Positions 1 through 6,493 of a stretch of DNA of 7,815 bases are shown one piece after another. The notes beneath the pieces are model-generated. The model worked only from the letters and a program-made list of their open reading frames with translations, was not told the DNA's origin and made no database searches. The stretch spans positions 1 through 7,815 of the forward strand of contig QMPB01000182.1 in the NCBI GenBank assembly GCA_003648395.1. Reading direction: 5' to 3'. Origin of the DNA: Bacteroidota bacterium. GTDB taxonomy: Bacteria; Bacteroidota; Bacteroidia; Bacteroidales; UBA1556. Numbering within the stretch: position 1 is the first letter of the stretch; each line of letters opens with the position of its first letter. The translations under genes and the position numbers were made by a program.

Positions 1-44
1 TCAACTATCATAACCTTAAAATCATTGTCATACTTTTTTGCCAT
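1..44 (-). CDS. Partial IS3-type transposase OrfA (N-terminus only)
   Basis: Reading the minus strand from the ATG at 44-42 gives MAKKYDNDFKVMIV and then runs off the window edge. The pattern of a basic start, K-Y-D-x-x-F-K and then hydrophobic-V is typical of the opening of the HTH_Tnp_1 domain found in OrfA of IS3-family insertion sequences; OrfA binds the element's ends and, with OrfB, forms the transposase. Only 14 codons are visible, so the family is inferred from a short motif. A non-IS helix-turn-helix protein cannot be excluded. The presence of gene debris next door supports a mobile-element reading. Confidence 0.55.
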   Translation of the reverse strand, partial: MAKKYDNDFKVMIV

Positions 45-103
45 AATTCAAATATATAAAATTTATGGACTCAATTAATTCGTCACATCAAAGGTAGACA
101 TTC

Positions 104-273
104 CAGTCCGTTATTACGGACTGTTTTGCATTCGAAAAACTATCTGATTTTTTAATAGAAATCAAAGGTAATGAAAAAAACAAATACTGCCCTAAAATAC
201 ACGATATTTCTCTTTTGCCCTCGGAAACATGGGGTTTTCCGAGCAGATGGTCCGTTATTACGGACTTTTTACA
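104..273. repeat. Two direct copies of a hairpin-forming repeat beside the transposase start
   Basis: The 16-mer GTCCGTTATTACGGAC occurs at 106-121 and again at 250-265. Each copy is a 6-bp inverted repeat with a TATT loop. The first extends to an 8-bp stem (104-111 with 116-123). Similarity continues past the stem on the right side (tgttttgca at 122-130, tttttaca at 266-273), so the pair is a direct repeat of about 24 bp with start points 144 bp apart. The second copy is followed by five T's and would look like an intrinsic terminator on the plus strand. The pair lies upstream of the minus-strand transposase start, so it may be the outer part of the IS or a separate small repeat. No clear IS end or target duplication could be assigned. 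Confidence 0.7.
220..243. repeat. Hairpin with 8-bp stem between the paired repeats
   Basis: CTCGGAAA at 220-227 pairs perfectly with TTTCCGAG at 236-243 around an 8-base loop. It lies 7 bp before the second GTCCGT hairpin, giving two consecutive stem-loops in 220-265 that end in a T run (266-270). On the plus strand this resembles a tandem terminator, which could shield the transposase from read-through or end transcripts entering from the left. Its role is inferred. Confidence 0.6.
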
Positions 274-313
274 TAAATGATATTGGATAATTAACAACTT
301 CCAACCATATATT

Positions 314-342
314 TTGAAATAAAAAACAAATTACTACATTTG
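314..342 (+). promoter_or_regulatory. Bacteroidota-type promoter of the symporter remnant
   Basis: TACATTTG at 335-342 matches the Bacteroidota -7 consensus TAnnTTTG exactly. A TTG at 314-316 lies 18 bp upstream, in the place of the -33 element. Transcription would start near 348, leaving a leader of roughly 17 bases before the ATG at 365. The promoter looks intact although the gene it served is broken. Confidence 0.55.
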
Positions 343-364
343 CCCAAAATTTTAAAACAAAAGA

Positions 365-555
365 ATGGAAGAATCGATATTAACATCAGTAGTACTGCCA
401 GTTGCATTAGCAATTATAATGTTCTGAATGGGATTATCACTAGTTATTGGGGACTTTAAGATAGTTTTCAAATACCCAAAAGCTGCATTCGTAGGTCTAA
501 GCAATCAATTAATTTTATTACCACTTATTGGTTTTGCATTAGCATTAGTTTTTAA
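365..555 (+). pseudogene. Bile acid:sodium symporter-like protein, N-terminal remnant with in-frame stop
   Basis: From ATG 365 the frame reads MEESILTSV, then LPVALAIIMF, a TGA stop at 425-427, then MGLSLVIGDFK and LSNQLILLPLIGFALALVF. This matches the first transmembrane segments of SBF/BASS-family sodium symporters, which import bile-acid-like or other organic anions; intact members have roughly 300 residues. The TGA sits where the family usually has glycine (F-G-M-G-L), so one GGA-to-TGA change explains it. Homology stops at about residue 63, and the sequence then passes into an unrelated gene fragment; the frame closes at TAG 578-580. An intact-looking promoter precedes it. Restart at ATG 428 would give only about 50 residues, too short for a transporter. 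Confidence 0.75.
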
Positions 556-774
556 TCAGAGAAATCAAGTGGAGAAATAGATTTTATTATACAACAAGAT
601 TCAAATATATACCCTTTAGAAGTTAAAGCAGAAGAGAATCTCAAAGCAAAAAGTTTAGTGTCTTTTAAAACTAAATACAAAATTAAAAAATCATTTCGTA
701 CTTCTATGGCTAACTATAGGAAAGAAACCTGGCTTGAAAACATTCCCTTATATGTTATTGGTAATACATTTTAA
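556..774 (+). pseudogene. DUF4143-type ATPase, C-terminal remnant
   Basis: The frame from 556 to TAA 772-774 encodes 72 residues with no ATG near its start. It begins SEKSSGEIDFIIQ, continues YPLEVKAEENLKAKSL and ends NYRKETWLENIPLYVIG. This is the C-terminal nuclease-like pattern (E-I-D-F, then P-L-E-V-K-A) of the DUF4143 domain found at the end of AAA-type ATP-binding proteins common in Bacteroidota, which are usually about 380 residues long. The ATPase part and most of DUF4143 are missing. It is in a different frame from the symporter remnant (a TAA lies at 553-555), so no fusion protein is made. The natural role of these ATPases is not well established. Confidence 0.75.
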
Positions 775-1036
775 AATATAAACTTGATATCAGCTAATAT
801 TTATTCAGAATAATTACCTAAATTATAGGTTAAAAAAATCCCCTGAATGACAAACAATAATTATCATTTCTACACTTTTTTTTTGTTGCTTTGTATTCTC
901 TAAACAATATGAAACGAGCATGACAAAAAAAATTATTTATTCCAATAACTATCGGAACACAATCAAATGATTATTTTTTTCATGCGACTGCATCTGCCTG
1001 TCGGCAGACCAGGTATGGCTGTTAGAATAAGAAAAT
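775..1036. other. Intergenic region before the GtrA-family gene
   Basis: No supported gene lies in this 262-bp stretch. It is A+T rich with a run of nine T's near 880, and then changes near 985-1013 to a GC-rich segment holding a palindrome. A 16-codon frame (920-970) is too short and featureless to call. No exact TAnnTTTG promoter box was found, so the promoter of the downstream gene is unknown. Confidence 0.6.
993..1008. repeat. GC-rich palindrome, possibly a dispersed repeat
   Basis: TCTGCC (993-998) and GGCAGA (1003-1008) form a perfect 6-bp stem around a TGTC loop. It lies within a GC-rich patch in very A+T-rich surroundings, 28 bp before the GtrA-family start. GC-rich palindromes of this CTGCC/GGCAG kind occur as dispersed intergenic repeats in Bacteroidota genomes; whether this is a member needs the rest of the genome. 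It could affect the leader of the following mRNA. Confidence 0.5.
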
Positions 1037-1546
1037 ATGAAAACAATAGCAGAAAACATTGGCCTTTTTATCATTAGAATATTGGATATTTTTTATCCTT
1101 TATTCAAAAAAGCATTGCCATACGAAACCTATAAATATGCTGCTACAGGAGGTGTAAATATGGCATTAGATATATTTCTATATTATATATTTTATCATTA
1201 TGTAGTAAACGAATCCATAGTTGAGTTAGGATTTACTGCTATGAGTCCACACATTGCAGCATTTATTTTTGTATTCCCAATAACATTTACTACAGGATTC
1301 TTACTAGCAAAATATGTAACATTCACCGATTCAAGAATTAAAGGCAAGATGCAATTATCACGCTATGCCATAAGTGTTGGAGGATCAATTGTATTACACT
1401 ATTTCTTACTAAAACTATTTGTAGAAACACTGGATTTCTGGCCTTTACCAGGCAAAATAGTTACTGTATCAGTTGTTGTAATTTATAGTTTCCTTGTACA
1501 GAAATTCTTTACTTTTAGAACTGGCAAGAAACAACTTAGCAGTTAA
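1037..1546 (+). CDS. GtrA-family membrane protein
   Basis: The 169-residue product has four predicted membrane segments, at about residues 36-58, 72-94, 110-129 and 139-157, as in the GtrA family (usually 120-170 residues). Family features are YKYAATGGVNMALD around 32-45, GFLLAKYVTF before the second loop, and a C-terminal VQKFFTFR. Members sit in the inner membrane and are implicated in moving or handling polyprenyl-linked sugars during polysaccharide or O-antigen modification; the substrate here is unknown. The first 30 residues are a hydrophobic/amphipathic extension, common in Bacteroidota members. No glycosyltransferase gene is adjacent on the visible side, so it stands alone between decayed DNA and a repeat region. 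Confidence 0.85.
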   Translation: MKTIAENIGLFIIRILDIFYPLFKKALPYETYKYAATGGVNMALDIFLYYIFYHYVVNESIVELGFTAMSPHIAAFIFVFPITFTTGFLLAKYVTFTDSRIKGKMQLSRYAISVGGSIVLHYFLLKLFVETLDFWPLPGKIVTVSVVVIYSFLVQKFFTFRTGKKQLSS

Positions 1547-1552
1547 GGTTAA

Positions 1553-1640
1553 ACACATAGGCTCTCTTCTAAAAGAACCACATTACACACCTTAAAAGAA
1601 ACACAATAGACTCCTTTAAAATAAACACATAAGTCAAATA
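1553..1640. repeat. Degenerate repeat of about 24 bp after the GtrA-family gene
   Basis: Three to four imperfect units with the theme aaaaGAAnCACAnnAgactCctt follow one another soon after the stop codon. One stretch (1579-1613) aligns closely with 3313-3348 beyond the lipoprotein gene, sharing blocks such as CACAT, ACACCTT and AAAAGAA. The block is non-coding and has no visible terminator hairpin. It may be a decayed intergenic repeat family. Confidence 0.55.
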
Positions 1641-1692
1641 AGGTAAATTCAGTCTTCAGTTTTCACAGTATTACACAATTATATAATTAAAC

Positions 1693-1988
1693 TATTGTAC
1701 CATTAAATCATTGTAACATTAAACCATTGTACCATTAAATCATTGTACCATTAAACCATTGTAACATTAAACCATTGTAACATTAAACCATTGTAACATT
1801 AAATCATTGTAACATTAAACCATTGTAACATTAAACCATTGTAACATTAAACCATTGTAACATTAAATCATTGTAACATTAAACCATTGTAACATTAAAT
1901 CATTGTACCATTAAACCATTGTACCATTAAATCATTGTACCATTAAATCATTGTACCATTAAATCATTGTACCATTAAACCATTAAAA
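1693..1988. repeat. Tandem array: 18 copies of a 16-bp unit plus half a unit
   Basis: The unit CATTGTAMCATTAAAY is repeated head to tail 18 times from 1693 to 1980, followed by a final half-unit (cattaaaa, 1981-1988). Only two positions vary: base 8 is A or C and base 16 is C or T; the first unit also starts with T. Units with A at base 8 occupy the middle (1757-1900), while C units lie at the ends, so the array probably grew by duplication of its centre. Each unit is itself two related 8-bp halves (CATTGTAM and CATTAAAY). It ends 86 bp before the lipoprotein gene and just before that gene's candidate promoter. There are no spacers, so it is not a CRISPR array. Confidence 0.95.
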
Positions 1989-1998
1989 AGACTTAAGT
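1988..1998. repeat. AAGACTTAAGT, first copy
   Basis: This 11-mer contains the perfect palindrome ACTTAAGT. An identical copy is at 3446-3456. Both follow repeat-rich DNA and precede a gene start by 50-80 bp. It could be a regulatory site or a footprint of a duplication. Confidence 0.45.
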
Positions 1999-2035
1999 TC
2001 AAACAGTAAAAGCCGTATTTCAAGAATTTTTTATT

Positions 2036-2043
2036 TACTTTTG
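2036..2043 (+). promoter_or_regulatory. Candidate -7 promoter box for the lipoprotein gene
   Basis: TACTTTTG matches the Bacteroidota TAnnTTTG element and lies 31 bp before the start codon, implying a leader of about 25 bases. No TTG is present at the expected -33 spacing, so the upstream element is weak or missing. Confidence 0.45.
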
Positions 2044-2074
2044 GCGATTCAATATTTAAAATATTATAAAATCG

Positions 2075-3304
2075 ATGAATTACAACTTAAAAAAGATATT
2101 TACACTCTTATCTATTCTTCTTATATTTATAAGTAGCTGTAGTAAAGAAACAATCGCTATAGAACCTAATTTAACTATTAGTACAACCACAGAGGCTTTG
2201 ACGGTATCTTTAAAAGGAGACATTACAGACGACAATAATATAATTACAGAGATAGTTATTTCTTGGGGTGATAATAGTACTAGCATTATTGCTAATAATG
2301 ATTTTATAAGAAACCATACTTACTCAAATCCAGGAAATTACACTATAGTTGTAAAGGCAAAACAAAACAGTGATGCTATTATTACAAAAAATACAACAAT
2401 TGACATTGATTATAAAGAAACAAATCTAGATAATATAAAATCAAATTTATTTAAGAATAATAATAAGGAGTATTTAATCCTAACTATTAACTTACATACT
2501 TATCAGGAGTCGCAACAAGACAAGAAATTTAATTTAATAGTAGATATTATTGGCAAAATGGATGTTGATTTTATTGTTTTTCAAGAATGTGCACAGAACA
2601 AATCTTCTACAATTAATAATGGAATAATTAGAGAAGATAATATGGCTTTAATTATTACTGATAGAATAAAAGAAAAATACGATACAAATTATAATTACGT
2701 ATGGGATTGGGCCCATTATGGTTGGAATATATGGGAAGAAGGAGTTGCTGTATTATCAAAACATAATAGAATTAGTACTGATAGCCGATATATTTCAACA
2801 AATACTAATACAACAAATATAACATCTCGAAAAACTATATATGGATCTTACCATTTGCAAGATGGTAACCTAAATATATTTTCTGTTCATACACATTGGA
2901 GAACATCCCTTACAGATGACGAGCAGAATAATCAGATCCTAAATATACAGCAAATGGTTGACGAAAAGGAGATTACAAACAATAGCATTGCAACTTTTGT
3001 TTGTGGTGATTTTAATGTAAACCCTACTAGTGACTACCCATGGAGTGAAGGATATAACCTAATAATGCAAAATAATATATATACCGACACTTATTTAAAT
3101 ATTTATCCTGATGCAAACAATAAACCCGCACAAAGTATCCATAATACTATTGGTGGAGAATATCCTGGAAGAATAGATTATATTTTTATGAAGAATAACT
3201 CCTCTTATGAAGTAGTAGAATCACAAATAGTATTTACCGAAGATGTGGTTGGAAGAGTTTCTGATCATTATGGTGTATTAACAAAAATAAAATTCATAAA
3301 TTAG
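2075..3304 (+). CDS. Lipoprotein with PKD domain and endonuclease/exonuclease/phosphatase domain
   Basis: The 409-residue product begins with a signal peptide (KK, then a hydrophobic run) ending in the lipobox ISSC, so Cys22 should be lipidated and the protein anchored outside the cytoplasm. Residues ~33-112 look like a PKD beta-sandwich (SWGDN at 63-67, HTYSNPGNYTI at 81-91). Residues ~130-407 form an EEP-superfamily domain with all main catalytic motifs: TINLH (Asn139), FQE (Glu171), SVHTH (His272), GDFN (Asp312, Asn314), RID (Asp368) and SDH (Asp397-His398). These metal-dependent enzymes cut phosphodiester bonds in DNA, nucleotides or phospholipids; the substrate cannot be told. A secreted nuclease or sphingomyelinase-like enzyme is possible. 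The gene is flanked on both sides by repeats and has no obvious operon partner. The protein is rich in Asn, Thr and Ile. Confidence 0.85.
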   Translation: MNYNLKKIFTLLSILLIFISSCSKETIAIEPNLTISTTTEALTVSLKGDITDDNNIITEIVISWGDNSTSIIANNDFIRNHTYSNPGNYTIVVKAKQNSDAIITKNTTIDIDYKETNLDNIKSNLFKNNNKEYLILTINLHTYQESQQDKKFNLIVDIIGKMDVDFIVFQECAQNKSSTINNGIIREDNMALIITDRIKEKYDTNYNYVWDWAHYGWNIWEEGVAVLSKHNRISTDSRYISTNTNTTNITSRKTIYGSYHLQDGNLNIFSVHTHWRTSLTDDEQNNQILNIQQMVDEKEITNNSIATFVCGDFNVNPTSDYPWSEGYNLIMQNNIYTDTYLNIYPDANNKPAQSIHNTIGGEYPGRIDYIFMKNNSSYEVVESQIVFTEDVVGRVSDHYGVLTKIKFIN

Positions 3305-3306
3305 TT

Positions 3307-3360
3307 AAAATACACATAAGACACCTTGAAAAGAACCACATAAGAGTCATAAGGGCTTAT
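3307..3360. repeat. Degenerate repeat after the lipoprotein gene
   Basis: About two imperfect units begin within a few bases of the stop codon. Positions 3313-3348 align with 1579-1613 after the GtrA-family gene, differing at only a handful of positions and one single-base gap. The block therefore recurs 3' of two consecutive genes. Confidence 0.55.
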
Positions 3361-3499
3361 AAGGTTTGTTCTGTAATTGGTAATACGTATTCAGCATTTA
3401 GTCTCTTAGCCTTTTTTACATTAGCCTTTAGCTTTTGTGAAAAATAAGACTTAAGTAAAACGTACATTACTTTATATTTTTCTTTATTTTAGCAAACTT
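3361..3499. other. Intergenic region before the DksA/TraR gene: short repeats and palindromes
   Basis: The region holds a perfect 10-bp palindrome AATACGTATT (3382-3391), a direct repeat TTAGCCTTT (3406-3414 and 3421-3429), and the second copy of AAGACTTAAGT (3446-3456). A TATATTTT at 3473-3480 is one base off the -7 consensus and could be the promoter of the next gene, but no -33 TTG is visible. No coding sequence is seen. Confidence 0.45.
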
Positions 3500-3829
3500 A
3501 TGACACAAGAAGAAAAGGATAAACTTGCCCAAGAGATTAAAAAACGTTTAGTAAAAACTGAGGTTCAGATTATTGAATTAAAGGAGCAAGTTAAACCTAT
3601 TGCTCCAGACTGTGCTATTGGCAGAGTAAGTCGTATGGATGCTATTAATAATCAAAGTATTAGTCAGGCTAGTCTGGATAAGAAACTTATTCAAAAAAAC
3701 GGATTACAAGCTGCATTGGATAATATTAATAATGATGATTTCGGAATATGCCTCAATTGTGGAGCAAGCATTCAAATGGGAAGAATATTGATAATGCCAG
3801 AAAGTCGTAAGTGTGTAAATTGCTCATAA
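3500..3829 (+). CDS. Short DksA/TraR-type zinc-finger regulator
   Basis: The 109-residue protein has the C4 zinc finger of the DksA/TraR family: Cys84, Cys87, Cys105 and Cys108, in CLNC...KCVNC. The finger is preceded by a predicted helical hairpin (about residues 3-33 and 50-78) whose turn carries the family motif GRVSRMDAI (41-49). DksA-like proteins insert into the RNA polymerase secondary channel and tune initiation, often with ppGpp. It is shorter than E. coli DksA (151 residues) and nearer the short TraR-like forms usual in Bacteroidota. The symporter gene follows after 30 bp without a terminator, so the two may share a transcript. Confidence 0.85.
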   Translation: MTQEEKDKLAQEIKKRLVKTEVQIIELKEQVKPIAPDCAIGRVSRMDAINNQSISQASLDKKLIQKNGLQAALDNINNDDFGICLNCGASIQMGRILIMPESRKCVNCS

Positions 3830-3859
3830 TTAAAATTATAAATATTAACTAACAATAAT

Positions 3860-5524
3860 ATGCAACAATTAAATGAATATTTAAAATTATTAGACTCATA
3901 TGTAGGAGGTTCTACTTGGTTTGTGTTTCTTTTATTAGGAACAGGCTTATTTTTTACAATCTATTTACGATTTCCACAGATTCGGTTTTTTAAACATGCA
4001 TTGCAAATTGTTAGCGGAAAATATGATAAAGCAACCGATAAAGGAGACGCTACCCACTTTCAGGCTTTAGCCACAGCACTTTCAGGAACTGTAGGCACTG
4101 GAAATATTGCTGGTGTAGCATTGGCTATTCATTTAGGAGGTCCTTCTGCACTATTTTGGATGATAGTAACAGCATTTCTTGGTATGACTACCAAGTTTGT
4201 GGAGGTTAGCCTTTCTCATAAATACCGTGAAGTAGCAGCTGATGGATCTATTGCTGGTGGACCAATGTACTATATGAAGAATAAGCTAAATATGAAATGG
4301 CTAGCAGCTATTTTTGCTTTTGCTACAATTCTTTCATCTTTTGGCACAGGAAATATGCCTCAAATAAATAGTATTAGCACATCCGTTTATTCTACTTTTG
4401 GTATTGAACAATGGATTACCGGTCTAGTATTATCAATTCTTCTTGGCTTTGTAATTATTGGTGGTATTAAAAGAATTGTGAAAGTTACTGACAAACTTGT
4501 ACCTGCTATGGCTCTAATATATATTATTGGAGTTTTAGGAGTAATATTATACAATTGGGAGAATATTGTACCAGCTCTTGATGCTATTTTTGGAGGTGTT
4601 ATTAATGGTGCTGCAGCTACTGGAGGCTTCCTTGGGGCTACTTTTGCTTTTGCTTTCAATAGAGGTGTAAATAGAGGCTTATTTTCAAACGAGGCAGGAC
4701 AAGGGTCTGCTCCTATCGCTCATGCCGCGGCTAAAGCTCATGAGCCTATTTCCGAAGGAATGGTCGCTATTCTTGAGCCTTTTATCGATACTGTAATAAT
4801 TTGTACTCTTACAGGATTGGCTATTGTTACCTCTGGTGTGTGGAACGAAAAATATCAAAATACTTTCCAATATGCTAGTACAAAAGTACTTGATAAGGAG
4901 TATAATATCTCTAATGCTGAAGATGCTGACGATTTATATCGCTATAATGTTAATAAGAAAGAAATTGGCTTATTCTCTGGTAACTTAGAAGTAATAGAAG
5001 GTCAAATACAAAACCACTTAACCATACTTCATTCTCGCTCTATTGCTGAAGATATTATTATCAAACTAAACAATGAATTATATACAGGTGATATTATCAT
5101 TAATAATGGTGACTTTAAAAACACTAAATATACTATCTCTGGCAAAAGTTTAATAAACAGTGCTCCACTTACTATAGAGGCTTTTAAGAGAAGCTATTTT
5201 GGTGATGTAGGCGAATATATAATTACAATTGGCTTACTATTATTTGCTTTTTCTACAGCTATTGCTTGGTCATATTATGGAGGCAGAGCTGTTACTTATC
5301 TTTTTGGAGTTAAATATGTTGTGCATTATAGAGTACTATATATTTTAGGTTTTTTTATAGCCTCCTTTGTAGATACAACCATTATATGGACTTTCTCAGG
5401 AATTGCCATAGCAGCAATGACACTTCCCAATCTTTTTGGTATACTTCTATTAAGAAAAGATATGAAAGATACTTTAAATAAATACCTTATAGACTTTGAT
5501 AAGGAATGGGGGAAAAATAAATAA
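3860..5524 (+). CDS. Alanine/glycine:cation symporter (AGCS family)
   Basis: An inner-membrane transporter that imports alanine or glycine with Na+ or H+. Family motifs are clear: [19 protein letters not shown] (71-89), [17 protein letters not shown] (93-109), AGGPMYYM (132-139), [20 protein letters not shown] (266-285) and [13 protein letters not shown] (471-483). Hydrophobic segments are spread over 20-37, 80-115, 148-168, 185-205, 213-231, 305-327, 452-470 and 490-530. At 554 residues it exceeds the usual 450-490 because a hydrophilic stretch (about 329-440, rich in Asn, Asp, Glu, Lys) separates the segment ending TSGVW from the one starting GEYIITIG. That insertion should lie in a loop outside the membrane. 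The start is the first ATG, 30 bp after the regulator gene, and gives the expected N-terminus. Confidence 0.92.
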   Translation: MQQLNEYLKLLDSYVGGSTWFVFLLLGTGLFFTIYLRFPQIRFFKHALQIVSGKYDKATDKGDATHFQALATALSGTVGTGNIAGVALAIHLGGPSALFWMIVTAFLGMTTKFVEVSLSHKYREVAADGSIAGGPMYYMKNKLNMKWLAAIFAFATILSSFGTGNMPQINSISTSVYSTFGIEQWITGLVLSILLGFVIIGGIKRIVKVTDKLVPAMALIYIIGVLGVILYNWENIVPALDAIFGGVINGAAATGGFLGATFAFAFNRGVNRGLFSNEAGQGSAPIAHAAAKAHEPISEGMVAILEPFIDTVIICTLTGLAIVTSGVWNEKYQNTFQYASTKVLDKEYNISNAEDADDLYRYNVNKKEIGLFSGNLEVIEGQIQNHLTILHSRSIAEDIIIKLNNELYTGDIIINNGDFKNTKYTISGKSLINSAPLTIEAFKRSYFGDVGEYIITIGLLLFAFSTAIAWSYYGGRAVTYLFGVKYVVHYRVLYILGFFIASFVDTTIIWTFSGIAIAAMTLPNLFGILLLRKDMKDTLNKYLIDFDKEWGKNK

Positions 5525-5554
5525 TTAATATTTATTATATTTATTTTTTACTAT

Positions 5555-5588
5555 TTGTCATTATTCTGAGTAAAATGATTTATTTTTG
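5555..5588 (+). promoter_or_regulatory. Candidate promoter for panB
   Basis: TATTTTTG at 5581-5588 matches TAnnTTTG and lies 29 bp before the panB start. A TTG at 5555-5557 is the nearest -33 candidate, with a 23-bp spacer that is somewhat long. The 93-bp gap after the symporter also suggests a new transcription unit begins here. Confidence 0.45.
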
Positions 5589-5617
5589 CTTATTAATTGT
5601 TTTAACATAAAAATATA

Positions 5618-6439
5618 ATGTCAACAGCAAACAATATTAATAAATCAAAAGTAACAACTCACGTACTTCAGGAGATGAAGTTTAAAGGAGAAAAAATCGC
5701 TATGCTAACAGCCTATGATTTTAGTTTTGCTAAAATACTTGATGATTCGGGGATAGATATTATCCTTGTGGGAGATTCGGCTTCAAATGTAATGGCTGGT
5801 TTTGACTCTACACTTCCTATTACCCTTAATGACATGATATATCATGCATCATCAGTTGTAAGGGCGGCTACACGACCATTAGTTATAGTTGATTTACCAT
5901 TTGGCACCTATCAAGGAAACTCAAAAGAAGCACTTTCAAGTTCTATTCGTATTATGAAAGAATCTGGTGCAAATGCTGTTAAAATGGAGGGTGGTTTTGA
6001 GATTCTAGAATCTGTCAAAAGAATTATCTCTGCTGGAATTCCTGTTATGGGTCATTTGGGGCTTACTCCACAATCAATTCATAAGTTTGGAACCTACGTT
6101 GTTAGAGCTACTGATAATGAAGAAGCTAATCAATTGAAAAGTGATGCAAAACTACTTGAAGAAGCTGGTTGTTTTGGTTTAATATTAGAGAAGATACCTG
6201 CCGAACTTGCTGGCATTGTTACAAAAAGCGTTAAGATTCCTGTAATAGGTATTGGTGCTGGAGGTGAAGTTGATGGTCAGGTTCTTGTACTTCATGATAT
6301 GTTGGGTATCACACAAGATTTTTCACCACGCTTTCTTCGTAGATATCATAATCTGAAAGAAGAAATAATGGGTTCTGTTCAAGCATATATTAAAGATGTT
6401 AAGTCTAAGGACTTTCCTAATGAGCGTGAGCAATATTAA
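5618..6439 (+). CDS. panB: 3-methyl-2-oxobutanoate hydroxymethyltransferase
   Basis: PanB transfers a one-carbon unit from 5,10-methylene-tetrahydrofolate to 2-oxoisovalerate (3-methyl-2-oxobutanoate) to give ketopantoate, the first committed step to pantothenate and CoA; it is a cytoplasmic decameric TIM-barrel enzyme. At 273 residues it has the normal length. Conserved pieces include LTAYD (30-34), VGDS (51-54), VDLPFGTYQ (91-99), KMEGG (122-126), [12 protein letters not shown] (142-153) and [21 protein letters not shown] (210-230). Asp53, Asp92, Glu124 and Glu191 correspond to the metal-binding and catalytic residues of the E. coli enzyme. No panC or panD gene is adjacent. The following RluA-type gene is 54 bp downstream and probably in the same transcript. 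Confidence 0.97.
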   Translation: MSTANNINKSKVTTHVLQEMKFKGEKIAMLTAYDFSFAKILDDSGIDIILVGDSASNVMAGFDSTLPITLNDMIYHASSVVRAATRPLVIVDLPFGTYQGNSKEALSSSIRIMKESGANAVKMEGGFEILESVKRIISAGIPVMGHLGLTPQSIHKFGTYVVRATDNEEANQLKSDAKLLEEAGCFGLILEKIPAELAGIVTKSVKIPVIGIGAGGEVDGQVLVLHDMLGITQDFSPRFLRRYHNLKEEIMGSVQAYIKDVKSKDFPNEREQY

Positions 6440-6493
6440 AATAACTCTTTTGCTATTTGAATTATTTAGAGCACTTAATTAAGTATTTATAAA

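Noticed and set aside
49..56. TATATTTG on the minus strand as a promoter box for the transposase
   Set aside because: It is only 4 bp from the ATG and the nearest TTG is 15 bp upstream, so the geometry is wrong for a promoter of this start codon.
88..297. Minus-strand open frame of 69 codons with a repeated SVITD peptide
   Set aside because: The repeated peptide is produced by the two copies of the GTCCGTTATTACGGAC hairpin, which happen to be 144 bp (48 codons) apart. The frame has no recognisable domain and is mostly hairpin repeat.
365..774. A functional chimeric symporter-ATPase protein
   Set aside because: The two halves are in different frames, the upstream half has an internal TGA, and a TAA sits at the junction in the downstream frame.
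920..970. 16-codon plus-strand frame starting MTKKIIYSN
   Set aside because: Too short, no homology I recognise, and no promoter or conserved context.
1693..1988. CRISPR array
   Set aside because: The 16-bp units abut directly with no unique spacers, and no cas genes are present.
2080..2286. Minus-strand frame opposite the start of the lipoprotein gene
   Set aside because: It is the shadow of a well-supported coding sequence. The same applies to minus-strand frames at 4387-4659, 4685-4870, 6529-6834 and 7096-7317.
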